A DNA stretch of 45,273 bases from Aerophototrophica crusticola (GTDB lineage Bacteria > Pseudomonadota > Alphaproteobacteria > Azospirillales > Azospirillaceae), in contig MOEB01000033.1 in NCBI GenBank assembly GCA_001939945.1, positions 1-45,273 of the forward strand, read 5' to 3'. The notes under the pieces are model-generated. The model saw only the letters and a program-made list of their open reading frames with translations. It had not been told where the DNA came from and ran no database searches. Shown piece by piece: positions 1 through 10,150 of this stretch. The stretch's first letter is position 1; every line of letters begins with the position of its first letter. The translations under genes and the position numbers were made by a program.

Positions 1-1
1 C

Positions 2-898
<897 letters not shown>

Positions 899-929
899 AC
901 CCGTCCCGGACAGCACCAGTCCTGCCAAG

Positions 930-967
930 CGCCCCGCCCGGGAAACCGGGCGGGGCGTTCGCTTTTC
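930..967 (+). terminator. Rho-independent terminator of the E2 gene
   Basis: A perfect 12-bp GC-rich stem (930-941 with 946-957) closed by a GAAA tetraloop is followed by TTCGCTTTT. It lies 31 bases after the E2 stop codon and separates the TCA gene from the light-sensing cluster. Confidence 0.9.
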
Positions 968-983
968 CGGACAGGGCGGGCCG

Positions 984-1055
984 ATTACCACGGGAATGTC
1001 TAGAAAGTGGTAATTGTTTAGAACCGATTGAAAGCAATCTACCCCGATCTATTTC
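984..1055 (+). promoter_or_regulatory. Regulatory region and probable promoter of the PYP gene
   Basis: This stretch is clearly richer in A+T than its surroundings. It holds a perfect 8-bp inverted repeat ATTACCAC/GTGGTAAT (984-991 and 1007-1014), a direct repeat TGTYTAGAA (997-1005 and 1015-1023) and a small palindrome GATTG-AAAG-CAATC (1026-1039). A sigma-70-like pair TTGAAA (1028-1033) and TATTTC (1050-1055) with 16 bp between overlaps the palindrome. The protein that binds is unknown; the motifs are seen, the promoter reading is inference. Confidence 0.5.
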
Positions 1056-1130
1056 GCCCCTCGTGACCGGTACGGCCGGAGGCCCGTGGTGGGTTGGGGC
1101 CGTTCATGCCAACAGGATGGGGGCTTTTTC

Positions 1131-1517
1131 ATGCTAGGCTTGGAAATGGTGGAGTTCGGCAAGGCCGACATCGAGAACGTGATGGCCGGCATGTCCAAGG
1201 CCGAGATCGACGGTTTGGCCTTCGGCGCCATCCAGTTGGACGCCAAGGGCACCATCCTCCAGTACAACATGGCCGAGGGCCAGATCACCGGCCGCGACCC
1301 CAAGGCTGTAGTGGGCAAGAACTTCTTCACCGACGTGGCGCCCTGCACCAACACCCCGGCCTTCAAGGGCGCCTTCGACGCCGGCGTCAAGGCGGGCACC
1401 CTGAACACCATGATCGAATACACCTTCGATTATGAGATGAAGCCGACCAAGGTGAAGGTGCACATGAAGAAGGCCCTGGTGGGCGACAGCTACTGGGTCT
1501 TTGTGAAGCGGCTCTGA
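1131..1517 (+). CDS. pyp: Photoactive yellow protein (PYP), blue-light sensor
   Basis: A 128-residue PAS-fold photoreceptor that binds p-coumarate through a cysteine thioester in the cytoplasm and photocycles in blue light. It closely resembles the Halorhodospira halophila protein as I remember it, with an offset of +3. All chromophore-pocket residues are present: Tyr45 and Glu49 (Y42/E46), Thr53, Arg55 and the attachment Cys72 (C69, in VAPCTN); the Met of LNTM (M100) is also kept. The stretch [11 protein letters not shown] and the C-terminal SYWVFVKR are diagnostic. The start at 1131 follows a weak purine-rich stretch (AGGATGGGGG); ATG 1146 is an alternative that would shorten the N-terminal cap. 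The ligase gene begins 14 bases after the stop. I see nothing broken, so a functional photoreceptor is expected. Confidence 0.96.
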   Translation: MLGLEMVEFGKADIENVMAGMSKAEIDGLAFGAIQLDAKGTILQYNMAEGQITGRDPKAVVGKNFFTDVAPCTNTPAFKGAFDAGVKAGTLNTMIEYTFDYEMKPTKVKVHMKKALVGDSYWVFVKRL

Positions 1518-1531
1518 CCGGGGACAAGGCC

Positions 1532-2737
1532 ATGGCCTGGTGGCGGGAGGACGGGGCCGTCCGGCGGCTGGTCGCCGACCTGTTGGCGGGGGAACTGGCG
1601 CGGCTGCGGCCGGGCCAACCCTTGCCGCCCGCCACCACCTGGGAAGACGGGCTGGAGATTGGCCCCGGCGGCCTGGGCGCCGACAGCCTTGAACTGGTCA
1701 CCCTCGCCACCACCCTGGTGGAACTGCTGCAACTCCAGAACGCCGGGCTGGAGGATTACCTGCTTGCCCGGCGCACCCTGGGCGGCTGGGTGGGGGTCGC
1801 CGCCGCCTCCCTGGCCCGCTGTGACGGGGAACTGGTGTTCCGCACCTCCGGCTCCACCGGCACGCCCAAGCCCTGCCGCCACGCCCTGGCCGGCCTGGAG
1901 GGGGAGGCGGCCGTCCTGGCCGACCTCCTGTCCGCGCCGGAACCGCCACGCCGGCTGCTGGCCGCCGTTCCCTGCCACCATATCTACGGCTTCATCCACA
2001 CCCTCCTGCTGCCGAAGCATCTGGGCATCCCCGTGCTGGACGTGCGCGGCAAGCTGCCCGGCAGCGTCGCTGCCCTGCTGCGGCCCGGCGACCTGGTCAT
2101 CGGCTTCCCCGAGTTCTGGGCCACCCTGTTGCGCCTCGCCCCGGCCTTGCCGCCCGGCGTCACCGGCGTGACCAGCACGGCCCCCTGCCCGGACGCCGTG
2201 GCCGACGGGCTGCGGGCAAGGGGGCTGGCCCGGCTGGTGCAGGTCTATGGCTCCAGCGAGACCGCCGGCATCGGCTGGCGTGACGACCCGGCCATGCCCT
2301 ACCGGCTGTTCCCCCGCTGGTCCGCCACCCCGGACGGCACGGCCCTGCGCCGCCAGGGCGGCGACCCGCTGCCCCTGCCGGACCAGGTGGACTGGGAAGG
2401 CCTCGACCTGTTCCGCGTGGGCGCGCGGCGGGACGGGGCGGTCCAAGTGGGCGGTACCAACGTCTTCCCCGACCGGGTGGCCGCGATCCTGCGCGAACAT
2501 CCCGGCGTGGCCGATGCCGCCGTGCGCCCCTTCCCGGCGGGGGAGGGGCTGCGCCTGAAGGCGGCCGTGGTGCCCGCCGCCGGGCAGGACCCGGATGCCC
2601 TGCGGGCCGACCTGGACCGCTGGGCCGCTACCCGCCTCACCCCGGCGGAACGGCCCCGCAGCCTGGTGCTGCTGGACGCCTTGCCGCGCACCACCCTCGG
2701 CAAGCCTGCCGACTGGCCCCTGCCCGACCCCGGCTGA
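1532..2737 (+). CDS. pcl: 4-coumarate ligase of the PYP-activation family, with carrier-protein-like N-terminus
   Basis: A 401-residue adenylate-forming enzyme that activates p-coumarate for attachment to PYP (family TIGR02372, PYP-associated 4-coumarate-CoA ligase). Seen: the phosphate loop TSGSTGTPK (residues 105-113), the adenine motif YGSSETAGIG (about 239-248), a hinge-like LFRVGARRDG, and the C-terminal lysine motif LGKPAD with Lys391. It is much shorter than plant 4CL (about 540 residues). Residues 1-92 look like an acyl carrier protein: a first helix, then GADSLEL with Ser52 in the position used for phosphopantetheine, then a closing helix ARRTLGGWV. It follows pyp by 14 bases, presumably in one transcript. 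No tyrosine ammonia-lyase gene is in the window. CoA as acceptor is family knowledge; the carrier domain is my reading. Confidence 0.9.
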   Translation: MAWWREDGAVRRLVADLLAGELARLRPGQPLPPATTWEDGLEIGPGGLGADSLELVTLATTLVELLQLQNAGLEDYLLARRTLGGWVGVAAASLARCDGELVFRTSGSTGTPKPCRHALAGLEGEAAVLADLLSAPEPPRRLLAAVPCHHIYGFIHTLLLPKHLGIPVLDVRGKLPGSVAALLRPGDLVIGFPEFWATLLRLAPALPPGVTGVTSTAPCPDAVADGLRARGLARLVQVYGSSETAGIGWRDDPAMPYRLFPRWSATPDGTALRRQGGDPLPLPDQVDWEGLDLFRVGARRDGAVQVGGTNVFPDRVAAILREHPGVADAAVRPFPAGEGLRLKAAVVPAAGQDPDALRADLDRWAATRLTPAERPRSLVLLDALPRTTLGKPADWPLPDPG

Positions 2738-2913
2738 AACCGGCCGAGCCCTGGTCGTCTGGAAACCGGCACCACCGTGGTTCCCGCCGGCAGGCACCCC
2801 ATGCCTGGTTGCATCGGAAAACGGGTCTAGGTGGAATGCCACTTTCGGAAGATATGCCGAGCCGAAAGTTCTGCGGCCTGTCGCTTCCGTCCCGCGCGAA
2901 ACTGACGCACCAT

Positions 2914-2952
2914 CCGATATATCGGGTTGCCCCTGCTCGCAGGGCAGGGGCA
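2914..2952. repeat. Palindrome and stem-loop between pcl and the chemoreceptor gene
   Basis: CCGATATATCGG (2914-2925) is a perfect 12-bp palindrome, followed at once by a stem TGCCCCTGC/GCAGGGGCA (2928-2936 and 2944-2952). There is no T-tract, so this is not an obvious terminator. It could be an operator for the chemoreceptor gene or a small palindromic repeat; the 6426-6450 hairpin uses similar CCCCTGC/GCAGGGG sequence. Confidence 0.45.
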
Positions 2953-3006
2953 CCACCGGCACGGTGACCGGGCAACAAAAAGCCCGGCACAGACCTGGGA
3001 GGTTCC

Positions 3007-4812
3007 ATGCGGTCGCTCACCATCCGTGCCCTGTCCCTCTCCATCGCGGCCGCGCTTGGCCTCAGCGCCGCGCTGATGGTGGCGGGCTATGTGCTGATGA
3101 ACCGGGCGCAGGGGGAAGTCGGCGCCGCCTACAAGTCCCGCTACGACAGCTACCTGCTGGCGGATGAGCTGCGGCAGAGCAGCGATGACCTCACGCGCCT
3201 CGCCCGGGTCTATGTGCTGACCCAGGACCCCGCCTATGAGCAGCAGTACCTGGACATCGTCGCCATCCGCAACGGCCAGAAGCCCCGGCCCCAGGAATAC
3301 AACCGCATCTATTGGGACTTCGTCGCCGCCGACGGCAAGAAGCCGCGGCCCGACGGGGAAACCGTGGCCCTGCTGGACCTGATGAAGCGCGCCGGCTTCA
3401 CGGAGGAGGAGTTCGGCCGCCTGCGCCAGGCCGCGGCCAACGCCGACGGGCTGACCAAACTGGAAACCCAGGCCATGAACGCCGTGAAGGGCCAGTTCGA
3501 CGACGGCCAGGGTGGCTTCACCGCCAAGGGCGACCCGGACCCGGTGCTCGGCCGCCGGCTCCTGCACTCCGCCGACTACCACCGGTTCAAGGCCGAGATC
3601 ATGCGGCCCATCGACGAGTTCTTCGTGCTGCTGGACAAGCGCACGGGTGACGCGATCCGCACGGCAGAGGCGCGGGTGAAGGTCTGGGCCAGCATCCTGG
3701 CGGTGGCGTCCCTGATGCTGGCCGTGTCCGTCGCCGCCACCGTCTGGGTGCTGCGCCGCCGGGTGGTGGGGCCCATCGGGCGCATCACCGCCACCCTGAC
3801 CCGCCTCGCCGCCAACGACCGCGCCGTGGCCGTCACCGACACCGACCGGGCGGACGAGCTGGGCGACATGGCAAGGGCCGCGGAGGTGTTCAAGCGCAAC
3901 CTGGAAGAGACGGAGACCCTCCGCCGGGAACAGGCCGCCGCCGACCAGCGGGCGCGTGAGGAGCGCAAGGCCACCCGCGCCCGCTTCGCCGAGGAGTTCG
4001 AGCAGATGGTGGCGGAGAAGATCAGCCACCTGGCCCGCGCCGTGGGCACCCTGCGTGAGGGGGCGCAGCACATGCTGGGCACCGCCGACGACACGTCCCA
4101 CCGCTCCGGCGTCGTGGCCTCGGCGGCGCAGCAGGCCACCGGCAACGTCCAGACCGTGGCCGCGGCGGCAGAGGAACTGTCCGCCAGCGTGTCAGAGATC
4201 GCCCGCCAGGTGGTCGGCGCCTCCCGCGTGGCGGAACAGGCGGTGGCAGAGGCCACGGCCACCCGCGGCAGCGTGCGCGAACTGGCCGACGCCGCCCAGC
4301 GCATCGGCGCCGTGGTCCAGCTCATCCAGGACATCGCCAGCCAGACCAACCTGCTGGCCCTGAACGCGACGATCGAGGCGGCGCGGGCGGGCGACGCCGG
4401 CAAAGGCTTCGCCGTCGTGGCGGGGGAGGTGAAGAACCTGGCCACCCAGACCGCCAAGGCCACGGAGGACATCCAGGCCCAGATCCAGTCCATCCAGGCG
4501 GAGACGACCCGTGCCGTCACCGCCATCGAGGGCATCAGCCGCACCATCGGGGAGATCAGCGGCATGACCGGCGCCGTGGCTGCCGCGGTGGAACAGCAGG
4601 GCGCCTCCACCCATGAGATCACCCGCAACGTCCAGCAGGCCGCCGGCGGCACGCAAGAGGTCAGCCGCACCATCGCCGGCGTCAGCACCGCCGCCGCCGA
4701 CACCCGCCAATCCGCCGGCACCCTGCTGCGCTCCGCCGAGGAACTGGGCGAACTGGCCCAGGCCCTGCGTGGCGACGTGGACGGCTTCCTGAAGCGCATA
4801 CAGGTGGGGTAG
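3007..4812 (+). CDS. Methyl-accepting chemotaxis protein
   Basis: A 601-residue transmembrane chemoreceptor. Membrane segment 1 spans about residues 6-29; a mainly helical periplasmic region follows with the pattern [18 protein letters not shown] and [12 protein letters not shown], also met in other sensor proteins with no known ligand; membrane segment 2 is about 224-247, then HAMP (about 250-300) and the signalling domain. The highly conserved hairpin tip is present ([20 protein letters not shown], about 446-465). GGGAGG at 2997-3002 supports this start. It lies 270 bases after pcl on the same strand, so it may read out PYP or p-coumarate-related signals, but that link is inference from position only. 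It has no tethering pentapeptide that I can recognise. Confidence 0.93.
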   Translation: MRSLTIRALSLSIAAALGLSAALMVAGYVLMNRAQGEVGAAYKSRYDSYLLADELRQSSDDLTRLARVYVLTQDPAYEQQYLDIVAIRNGQKPRPQEYNRIYWDFVAADGKKPRPDGETVALLDLMKRAGFTEEEFGRLRQAAANADGLTKLETQAMNAVKGQFDDGQGGFTAKGDPDPVLGRRLLHSADYHRFKAEIMRPIDEFFVLLDKRTGDAIRTAEARVKVWASILAVASLMLAVSVAATVWVLRRRVVGPIGRITATLTRLAANDRAVAVTDTDRADELGDMARAAEVFKRNLEETETLRREQAAADQRAREERKATRARFAEEFEQMVAEKISHLARAVGTLREGAQHMLGTADDTSHRSGVVASAAQQATGNVQTVAAAAEELSASVSEIARQVVGASRVAEQAVAEATATRGSVRELADAAQRIGAVVQLIQDIASQTNLLALNATIEAARAGDAGKGFAVVAGEVKNLATQTAKATEDIQAQIQSIQAETTRAVTAIEGISRTIGEISGMTGAVAAAVEQQGASTHEITRNVQQAAGGTQEVSRTIAGVSTAAADTRQSAGTLLRSAEELGELAQALRGDVDGFLKRIQVG

Positions 4813-4821
4813 GCAGCGTTA

Positions 4822-5153
4822 CTGCAAGGCCCTGGAGGTCACCCCGGGCTTGACCCGGGGCCCTTGGGAAAGCGGACGTGCAGATGGCGCGGCAGCGGGC
4901 CTGAAGAATTTCACCAAGAAGACAAGAAGGACACGACGTAACAATCATCAGGCCGCTGACGGGTCGCGCAGCCGCCTCCGAAATCCCTGCGGGGCAGACA
5001 GAGACTTATCAGGAAGTTTCTTCGTTTACTCCCTTGGTGTTCTTCGTGTCCTTCGTGTTTCAAGCTCTTTCCGCCCCCGCTGCCGCGCCATCTGCATTGA
5101 GGCTTTCCCAAGGGCCCCGGCTCAAGGCCGGGGTGACCTCAGGTTCCTTGCAG
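4822..5153. repeat. Composite inverted-repeat element, MITE-like
   Basis: This fills the gene-free gap 4813-5161. The left arm (about 4822-4900) and the right arm (about 5070-5153) are imperfect inverted copies, both containing GGCCCTTGGGAAAGC (right arm reversed), GCAGATGGCGCGGCAGCGGG and a short palindrome of the CCCCGGGCTTGACCCGGGG type. Inside them lies a second, looser inverted pair built on AAGGACACGA (about 4908-4938 and 5036-5062). About 95 bases remain in the middle. No transposase frame is present, so it is either a non-autonomous element or two facing copies of a dispersed palindromic repeat. Confidence 0.75.
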
Positions 5154-5161
5154 GAAGGGGC

Positions 5162-5641
<480 letters not shown>

Positions 5642-5753
5642 GCTATCCACGGGAAGGGTTCCACTGGGAAGGGTAAAGCGTCTCACGCCCGGTTAGCCCA
5701 TCCGGGCCGCTTCGTCAAACTCCCCAAGCCGGGGAGGCGAGGGGACGGGCCCC

Positions 5754-6338
5754 TCAGATCTCCAGCGCCAGCTCCACGCCCGGCCGCTGGCTGTGGTCAT
5801 GCCAATGGGCGTTGCAGCGGGGCTCGTACAGGTCGGCCTGGCCCAGCTCCACCCGCCGGTCGTTGCGCTGCTTCTTGAAGGTCTTGGTGGCGTCCACGCC
5901 GCAGACGGCGCAGCGGGACCGCAGCTTGAACACCTTGTCGGCCATGGCCAGCAAGGCGGCGGTCACGGGGAAGGGGCGGCCCTGCCAATCCATGTCCAGC
6001 CCGGCCACCGCCACCTGGACGCCTCGGGCCAGCAGGCCGCGCACGTCCTCCACCAGGTCGCCCTCGTAATGGGGGGCGCAGCAGAACTGCACCTCGTCGA
6101 TGAAGACGGCGGTCACGTCCGCCGGGACCTCCGGCATGCGGGTGACCGGGATGGCGTCGAAGCCGATGCCGTCATGGTTCACCACCTTCGTCTCGGAATA
6201 GCGCACGTCGAAGGCCGGCTTCAGCAGCATGATGCGTGAGCCGGTGCCATGGATGTGCCAGACGGCGTGCTTCAACATCTCCGTCGACTTGCCCGAGAAC
6301 ATCGGGCCACACACCACCTCAAGCTTCCCGTACGCCAA
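5754..6338 (-). CDS. tdk: Thymidine kinase (type II)
   Basis: A 194-residue cytosolic kinase of the salvage pathway that phosphorylates thymidine with ATP. Seen: P-loop GPMFSGKST at residues 11-19, Walker B VFIDEVQF about 92-99 with the catalytic Glu, and the zinc lasso CAVCG with the later CNAH, the fourth ligand being His. Length is normal for the family. The start is TTG (codon 6338-6336) giving AYGKLEVVCG, with a GGGGGGAG stretch about 9 bases upstream; no ATG exists before the P-loop in this frame. Rare start codon use suggests low expression. It is transcribed toward ychJ and may share its transcript. Confidence 0.95.
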   Translation of the reverse strand: MAYGKLEVVCGPMFSGKSTEMLKHAVWHIHGTGSRIMLLKPAFDVRYSETKVVNHDGIGFDAIPVTRMPEVPADVTAVFIDEVQFCCAPHYEGDLVEDVRGLLARGVQVAVAGLDMDWQGRPFPVTAALLAMADKVFKLRSRCAVCGVDATKTFKKQRNDRRVELGQADLYEPRCNAHWHDHSQRPGVELALEI

Positions 6339-6425
6339 GACCCGCTCCCCCCAATCGGTCGAACGGGAGTCCTAGCGCAGGACGGGGCTTGGTGGAATGG
6401 CTTCGCACCGGTTTGCAGTTTTCCT

Positions 6426-6451
6426 GCTTCCCCTGCTTTCGCAGGGGAAGC
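6426..6451. repeat. Palindromic hairpin between the MCP-PilZ and tdk genes
   Basis: The stem GCTTCCCCTGC / GCAGGGGAAGC is closed by TTTC (6437-6440) and extends outward with one mismatch. On the minus strand it lies after the chemoreceptor stop, but no T-tract follows, so a REP-like repeat or a processing hairpin is more likely than an intrinsic terminator. Confidence 0.55.
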
Positions 6452-6517
6452 GGGAGGGCCGGTTGAGAGCGGGTTGCTGCCATACCCGTGACTGAGCGCT
6501 TCTGCGGGGCACCCCCC

Positions 6518-8773
6518 TCACGCCGCTTCCGGCACCAGCTTGTGCATCAGCCGGTCGGCGGTGGCCCGGGTGGCGTCGTCCAGGCGGAACTGGACCCGCA
6601 GCAGGTGCTTGTCGCGGTTGATCACCCGGCCATCGACGCGCAGGCCGTTGGTCTCCAGCGTCACCTCGGCCCCGTCCGGGGCGTCGGCCGGACCTTCCAG
6701 GGCGCAGCCACCCATGCCCAGATCGACCAGGGTCATGGGGAAGTCCGTGGCGGCGCCGCGGCGGCCGCGGACGGTCAGGGTCGCCGCGGCCCGCACGGGA
6801 TGGCGTTCGAACTGGCGGCGGTCGCCGGCCCTGGCCATGGCGGTCAGGAACTCCTCCACCTCCGCCCGCAGCCGCTCCGACTGCTGTGACAGCTCACCCG
6901 CGGCCGACAGGAGCTGGGTAGAGGCCACCTTGGTGAACTCCGCGCTTTCCTGCACCTGGTCCAGGGTGCTGGTGACCACCTCCGTCCGGCTGGCGGCCTC
7001 GCCCACGTTGCGGCTGATCTCTCCCGTGGCGGCGCCCTGTTCCGTGACGGCAGAGGCGATGGCGCCGGAGTTGCCGTCCACCTCGGCGATGGTGCGGGCG
7101 ATCAGGCCGATGATGTCGATGGCATGGCCGGCCGCCGACCGCACGGCATTGACCTTGGACTGGATGTCGTCGGTGGCCTTGGCGGTCTGCATGGCCAGGC
7201 TCTTCACCTCGCCCGCCACCACGGCAAAGCCTTTTCCGGCGTCGCCGGCCCGGGCCGCCTCGATGGTGGCGTTCAGGGCCAGCAGGTTGGTCTGGGCCGC
7301 GATCTCATGGATGAACTCCACCACCTGGCTCACCCCGGCCACCACGCCGGCCAGCTCGTCCACCACGGTCTTGGCCCGGTCCGCCTCCGCCACGGCCTGG
7401 CGGGTGGTGCCGGCGGTCCTCTCCACCTGTGCGCCGATCTCCGCGCTGGCAGAGGTCAGCTCCTCCGCCGCGGTGGCCACGGTTTGGGCGTTCTGGGTGG
7501 CAAGGCGGGCCGTCTCGATGGCCTCCATGGTGCGCTCGGTGGTCTGGTCGGCCTGTTGCGACAGGCCGGCGGCGGTGGCCTCCAGCTCCGTCGCCGCGGC
7601 GGCCACGCTGCGCAACTGGCCGCTCACCGCCAGTTGGAAGTCGCGGGCCAGGGCCTCCAAAGCCTCCTGCCGGCGAGCGCGGGCGGCGTTCTCCCGCTGT
7701 TGCAGGGCCTCCAGCTCCCGGTTGCGCAGGGCGTTCGCCCGGAACACGCCCATGGCCCGGGCCATGGCGCCCACCTCGTCGGCCCGGCCCTCATGCTCCA
7801 CCTGCACCGACAGGTCGCCCTCCGCCAGCCGGCCCATGGAGCGGGTCAGGCCGCCCAGGGGCGCCAGCACGCCGCGGATGACGAAGGCCAGCACCAGGCC
7901 GGCCGCCAGGGCGAACAGCACCAGGGTTACCAGCAGGGTCTGGAGCTGGTCCGCCCTGAACCCGGCGATGCGCTTGTCCAGCAGGCGGGTCAGCTCGGCG
8001 CTCGCCACGGCATAGAAGGCCTCCGTGTCCTTCAGCACGCCCAGCGCGTCCGCCTCCGCCAGGGCGGCCTTCTCCGCCTTGGCGGTAAAGGCCACGGCGG
8101 TGGCCTCGGCGCGCCTGTAGGCCGCGTCCAGGTTCTGCTTCAGGCTGCCGTCGGCATTGCCGCTGTAGCCCGACGCGACGGAGGCGGCGATGCCGTCCGT
8201 CACCGTCTTCAGCCCGCCCAGGTTGACATACAGCCCGACCTTCTCCTCCGCGTCGACGGCGCCGTCGGCGAAGATGGCTTTGGACAGGGCCTGCATGGCC
8301 GTGACCCGGTCCACCAGGTCCGGCAGCTTAAGCAGGACCAGGTCCATCACGTAATAGCTGTCCAGGTCCGGGTCGAGGATCAGGTTCGACTTGTCGCCCA
8401 CCCTGGACACCAGCGCCCGCAGCGCCTCCCGCGCCGTGGCGTCATCCTTGCCGCCGGCCTTCTTCAGGGTGTCCAGCAGCGTCGCCACATGGGCGGCGCT
8501 TTCCATCCCCTCGCCATGGGCCGTTTCCAGCTTCTGAACCGCGCCCGCCAGCTTGGCCGTGTCCAGGGCGGCCCCGGCCACGCCGGCCCGCGCCATCTCG
8601 AACTGCACGGCGGTCAGACCTTTCAGGTAGGCGGCGCCATCCTCCTCCTTGCGGGCGAAATCGATGGCGACGTTCTGGGAGTTGACCAGGGCCACCAGCA
8701 GGAAGCCGACGGGAAACAGGAACAGCAGGGAGGCGAGCCCCAGCTTGTGCGCGATACCCAACGACCGAAGCAT
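6518..8773 (-). CDS. Methyl-accepting chemotaxis protein with C-terminal PilZ domain
   Basis: A 751-residue chemoreceptor. The N-terminus is [11 protein letters not shown] followed by membrane segment 1; a long helical sensor region follows; segment 2 ([18 protein letters not shown]) precedes HAMP and the signalling domain with the conserved tip [20 protein letters not shown]. After it comes a PilZ domain (about residues 648-745): [10 protein letters not shown] supplies the arginines for c-di-GMP and DLGMGG is the second motif, with Gly where the consensus has Ser (DxSxxG). PilZ-tailed receptors are known from Azospirillum brasilense Tlp1, where c-di-GMP tunes chemotaxis. The start at 8773 was chosen because an AGGGGG lies about ten bases upstream and segment 1 follows directly; longer frames add non-membrane sequence without support. 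Whether the Gly variant still binds c-di-GMP is open. Confidence 0.93.
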   Translation of the reverse strand: MLRSLGIAHKLGLASLLFLFPVGFLLVALVNSQNVAIDFARKEEDGAAYLKGLTAVQFEMARAGVAGAALDTAKLAGAVQKLETAHGEGMESAAHVATLLDTLKKAGGKDDATAREALRALVSRVGDKSNLILDPDLDSYYVMDLVLLKLPDLVDRVTAMQALSKAIFADGAVDAEEKVGLYVNLGGLKTVTDGIAASVASGYSGNADGSLKQNLDAAYRRAEATAVAFTAKAEKAALAEADALGVLKDTEAFYAVASAELTRLLDKRIAGFRADQLQTLLVTLVLFALAAGLVLAFVIRGVLAPLGGLTRSMGRLAEGDLSVQVEHEGRADEVGAMARAMGVFRANALRNRELEALQQRENAARARRQEALEALARDFQLAVSGQLRSVAAAATELEATAAGLSQQADQTTERTMEAIETARLATQNAQTVATAAEELTSASAEIGAQVERTAGTTRQAVAEADRAKTVVDELAGVVAGVSQVVEFIHEIAAQTNLLALNATIEAARAGDAGKGFAVVAGEVKSLAMQTAKATDDIQSKVNAVRSAAGHAIDIIGLIARTIAEVDGNSGAIASAVTEQGAATGEISRNVGEAASRTEVVTSTLDQVQESAEFTKVASTQLLSAAGELSQQSERLRAEVEEFLTAMARAGDRRQFERHPVRAAATLTVRGRRGAATDFPMTLVDLGMGGCALEGPADAPDGAEVTLETNGLRVDGRVINRDKHLLRVQFRLDDATRATADRLMHKLVPEAA

Positions 8774-8951
8774 GGTGGAAGCCCCCTGACGGATGGTTAC
8801 CCCTTTGTTACGCAAAAGGATTACCGATCCGTCAAGGACGACGCAATCTTTGCTGTTTGCCTCATTGGGATAGGTAGACCACCCGGTAGCCTGCCCTAGT
8901 TTTCGGCAGCCGGTGCCAAGGACTGCTACAAGATACCTGTCCCGCGACCAT

Positions 8952-9773
8952 TCACAACTCAATGCCCAGCAAGTCGGCGGCGGCCCGCTGCACTTCCGGG
9001 TTCACGGGCGGCGGGCTGATGTCGACGCCCTCGCCCAGCACCTTCACCACGGACCGCAGCACCGCCACCCGCGCGTACCACTTGGCGTCGGCCGGGATGG
9101 CCATCCAGGGGGCGTAGGTGGTGGAGGTCTTGGCGAACATGTCGTCGATGGCGTCCTCATAATCCGGGCGGCGGTCCCGGTTGCGCAGATCCTCGACCGT
9201 CAACTTCCAGCGCTTGTAGGGGTTGTTCATCCGCTCCTTGAAGCGGTTCAACTGCTCCTCCGGCGTGAGGTGCAGGAACAGCTTGACGATGCGGGCCCCG
9301 TCGTCGGTCAGCAGCCGCTCGAACTCATTGATCTCATCATAGGCGCGGCGCCATTCCGGCTTGGTGGCAAAGCCCTCCACCCGCTCCACCAGCACCCGCC
9401 CGTACCAGGACCTGTCGAAGATGGAGAAGGTGCCGGGCTCCGGCAGCCGCTCCCAGAAGCGCCAGAGGTAATGCCGCCCCTGCTCGGACTTGGTGGGGGC
9501 GGCGATGGGCCAGACATGGGCGCCGCGGGGGTCCAGCTTCTCCGTCAGGCGGCGGATGGCGCCGCCCTTGCCGGCGGCGTCCCAGCCCTCGAACACGATC
9601 ACCGCCCGCCGGCCCGTGTGCCAATAGGCCTGCTGCACGTGCAGGACCGTCTCCTGCAGCTTGCCCAGTTCCGACTCATAGGCCGCGCGGTCCACCATGC
9701 GGTGGGCCTTGGTGTTGATGGTTTTCAGCTTGGGCGGCTTGTCCACCAGGGTGATGGGCGTACGATGGGCCAT
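8952..9773 (-). CDS. ppk2: Polyphosphate kinase 2 family protein
   Basis: A 273-residue single-domain PPK2 enzyme, which moves phosphate between polyphosphate and nucleotides in the cytosol. Seen: Walker [13 protein letters not shown], lid-region arginines, and Walker B DRSWYGR with the following VERVEGF. Length fits the one-domain class. The start at 9773 is preceded by GGAAGGGAG at good spacing. It is 179 bases upstream of the MCP-PilZ start on the same strand, possibly co-transcribed. Nucleotide preference (mono- or diphosphates, adenine or guanine) cannot be read from sequence by eye. Confidence 0.92.
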   Translation of the reverse strand: MAHRTPITLVDKPPKLKTINTKAHRMVDRAAYESELGKLQETVLHVQQAYWHTGRRAVIVFEGWDAAGKGGAIRRLTEKLDPRGAHVWPIAAPTKSEQGRHYLWRFWERLPEPGTFSIFDRSWYGRVLVERVEGFATKPEWRRAYDEINEFERLLTDDGARIVKLFLHLTPEEQLNRFKERMNNPYKRWKLTVEDLRNRDRRPDYEDAIDDMFAKTSTTYAPWMAIPADAKWYARVAVLRSVVKVLGEGVDISPPPVNPEVQRAAADLLGIEL

Positions 9774-9916
9774 GGCTCCCTTCCGTCTTGGTTTGTCCCC
9801 AGCATAGCCGGCCGGGGCACCCGGGGAATGAGCCACGTCAACACAGGTTCCCATCGCCGCGGCACGCCCGCCGCCCGCCGCTGTTGCCAGGGGAAGCCCC
9901 TTGCAGGAGAAGCCCC

Positions 9917-10150
9917 ATGGCCAGCGACACCGCCGACGACCGCCAGCCCGCCATCCCCGAGACGCCCGCCACCCCGGCCGCAGGTGGCGCGGACCAGCCC
10001 GCGCCCCCCAGCCGCGTGCTGAACAACTCCCAACAACCCGGCTCCGTCGGCCGGGCGGACATGGACCAGATGGACCTGGACAGCCTGCGCCGCCAACGGG
10101 ATGAGGACATCAACCCCAGCCGGGCGCGGGAGGAGGGGGTGGGGGAATAG
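9917..10150 (+). CDS. Small, probably disordered hypothetical protein
   Basis: A 77-residue frame that I do not recognise. AGGAGA (9905-9910) lies six bases before the ATG, which is the main reason for calling it. The N-terminal half is rich in Pro, Ala and Asp with no hydrophobic core; the C-terminal half is charged (MDLDSLRRQRDEDINPSRAR). No signal peptide or membrane segment. It overlaps the 3' end of the convergent acetyltransferase gene by 41 bases. Similar short acidic proteins are common in Azospirillum-like genomes, but I cannot assign a function. Confidence 0.6.
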   Translation: MASDTADDRQPAIPETPATPAAGGADQPAPPSRVLNNSQQPGSVGRADMDQMDLDSLRRQRDEDINPSRAREEGVGE

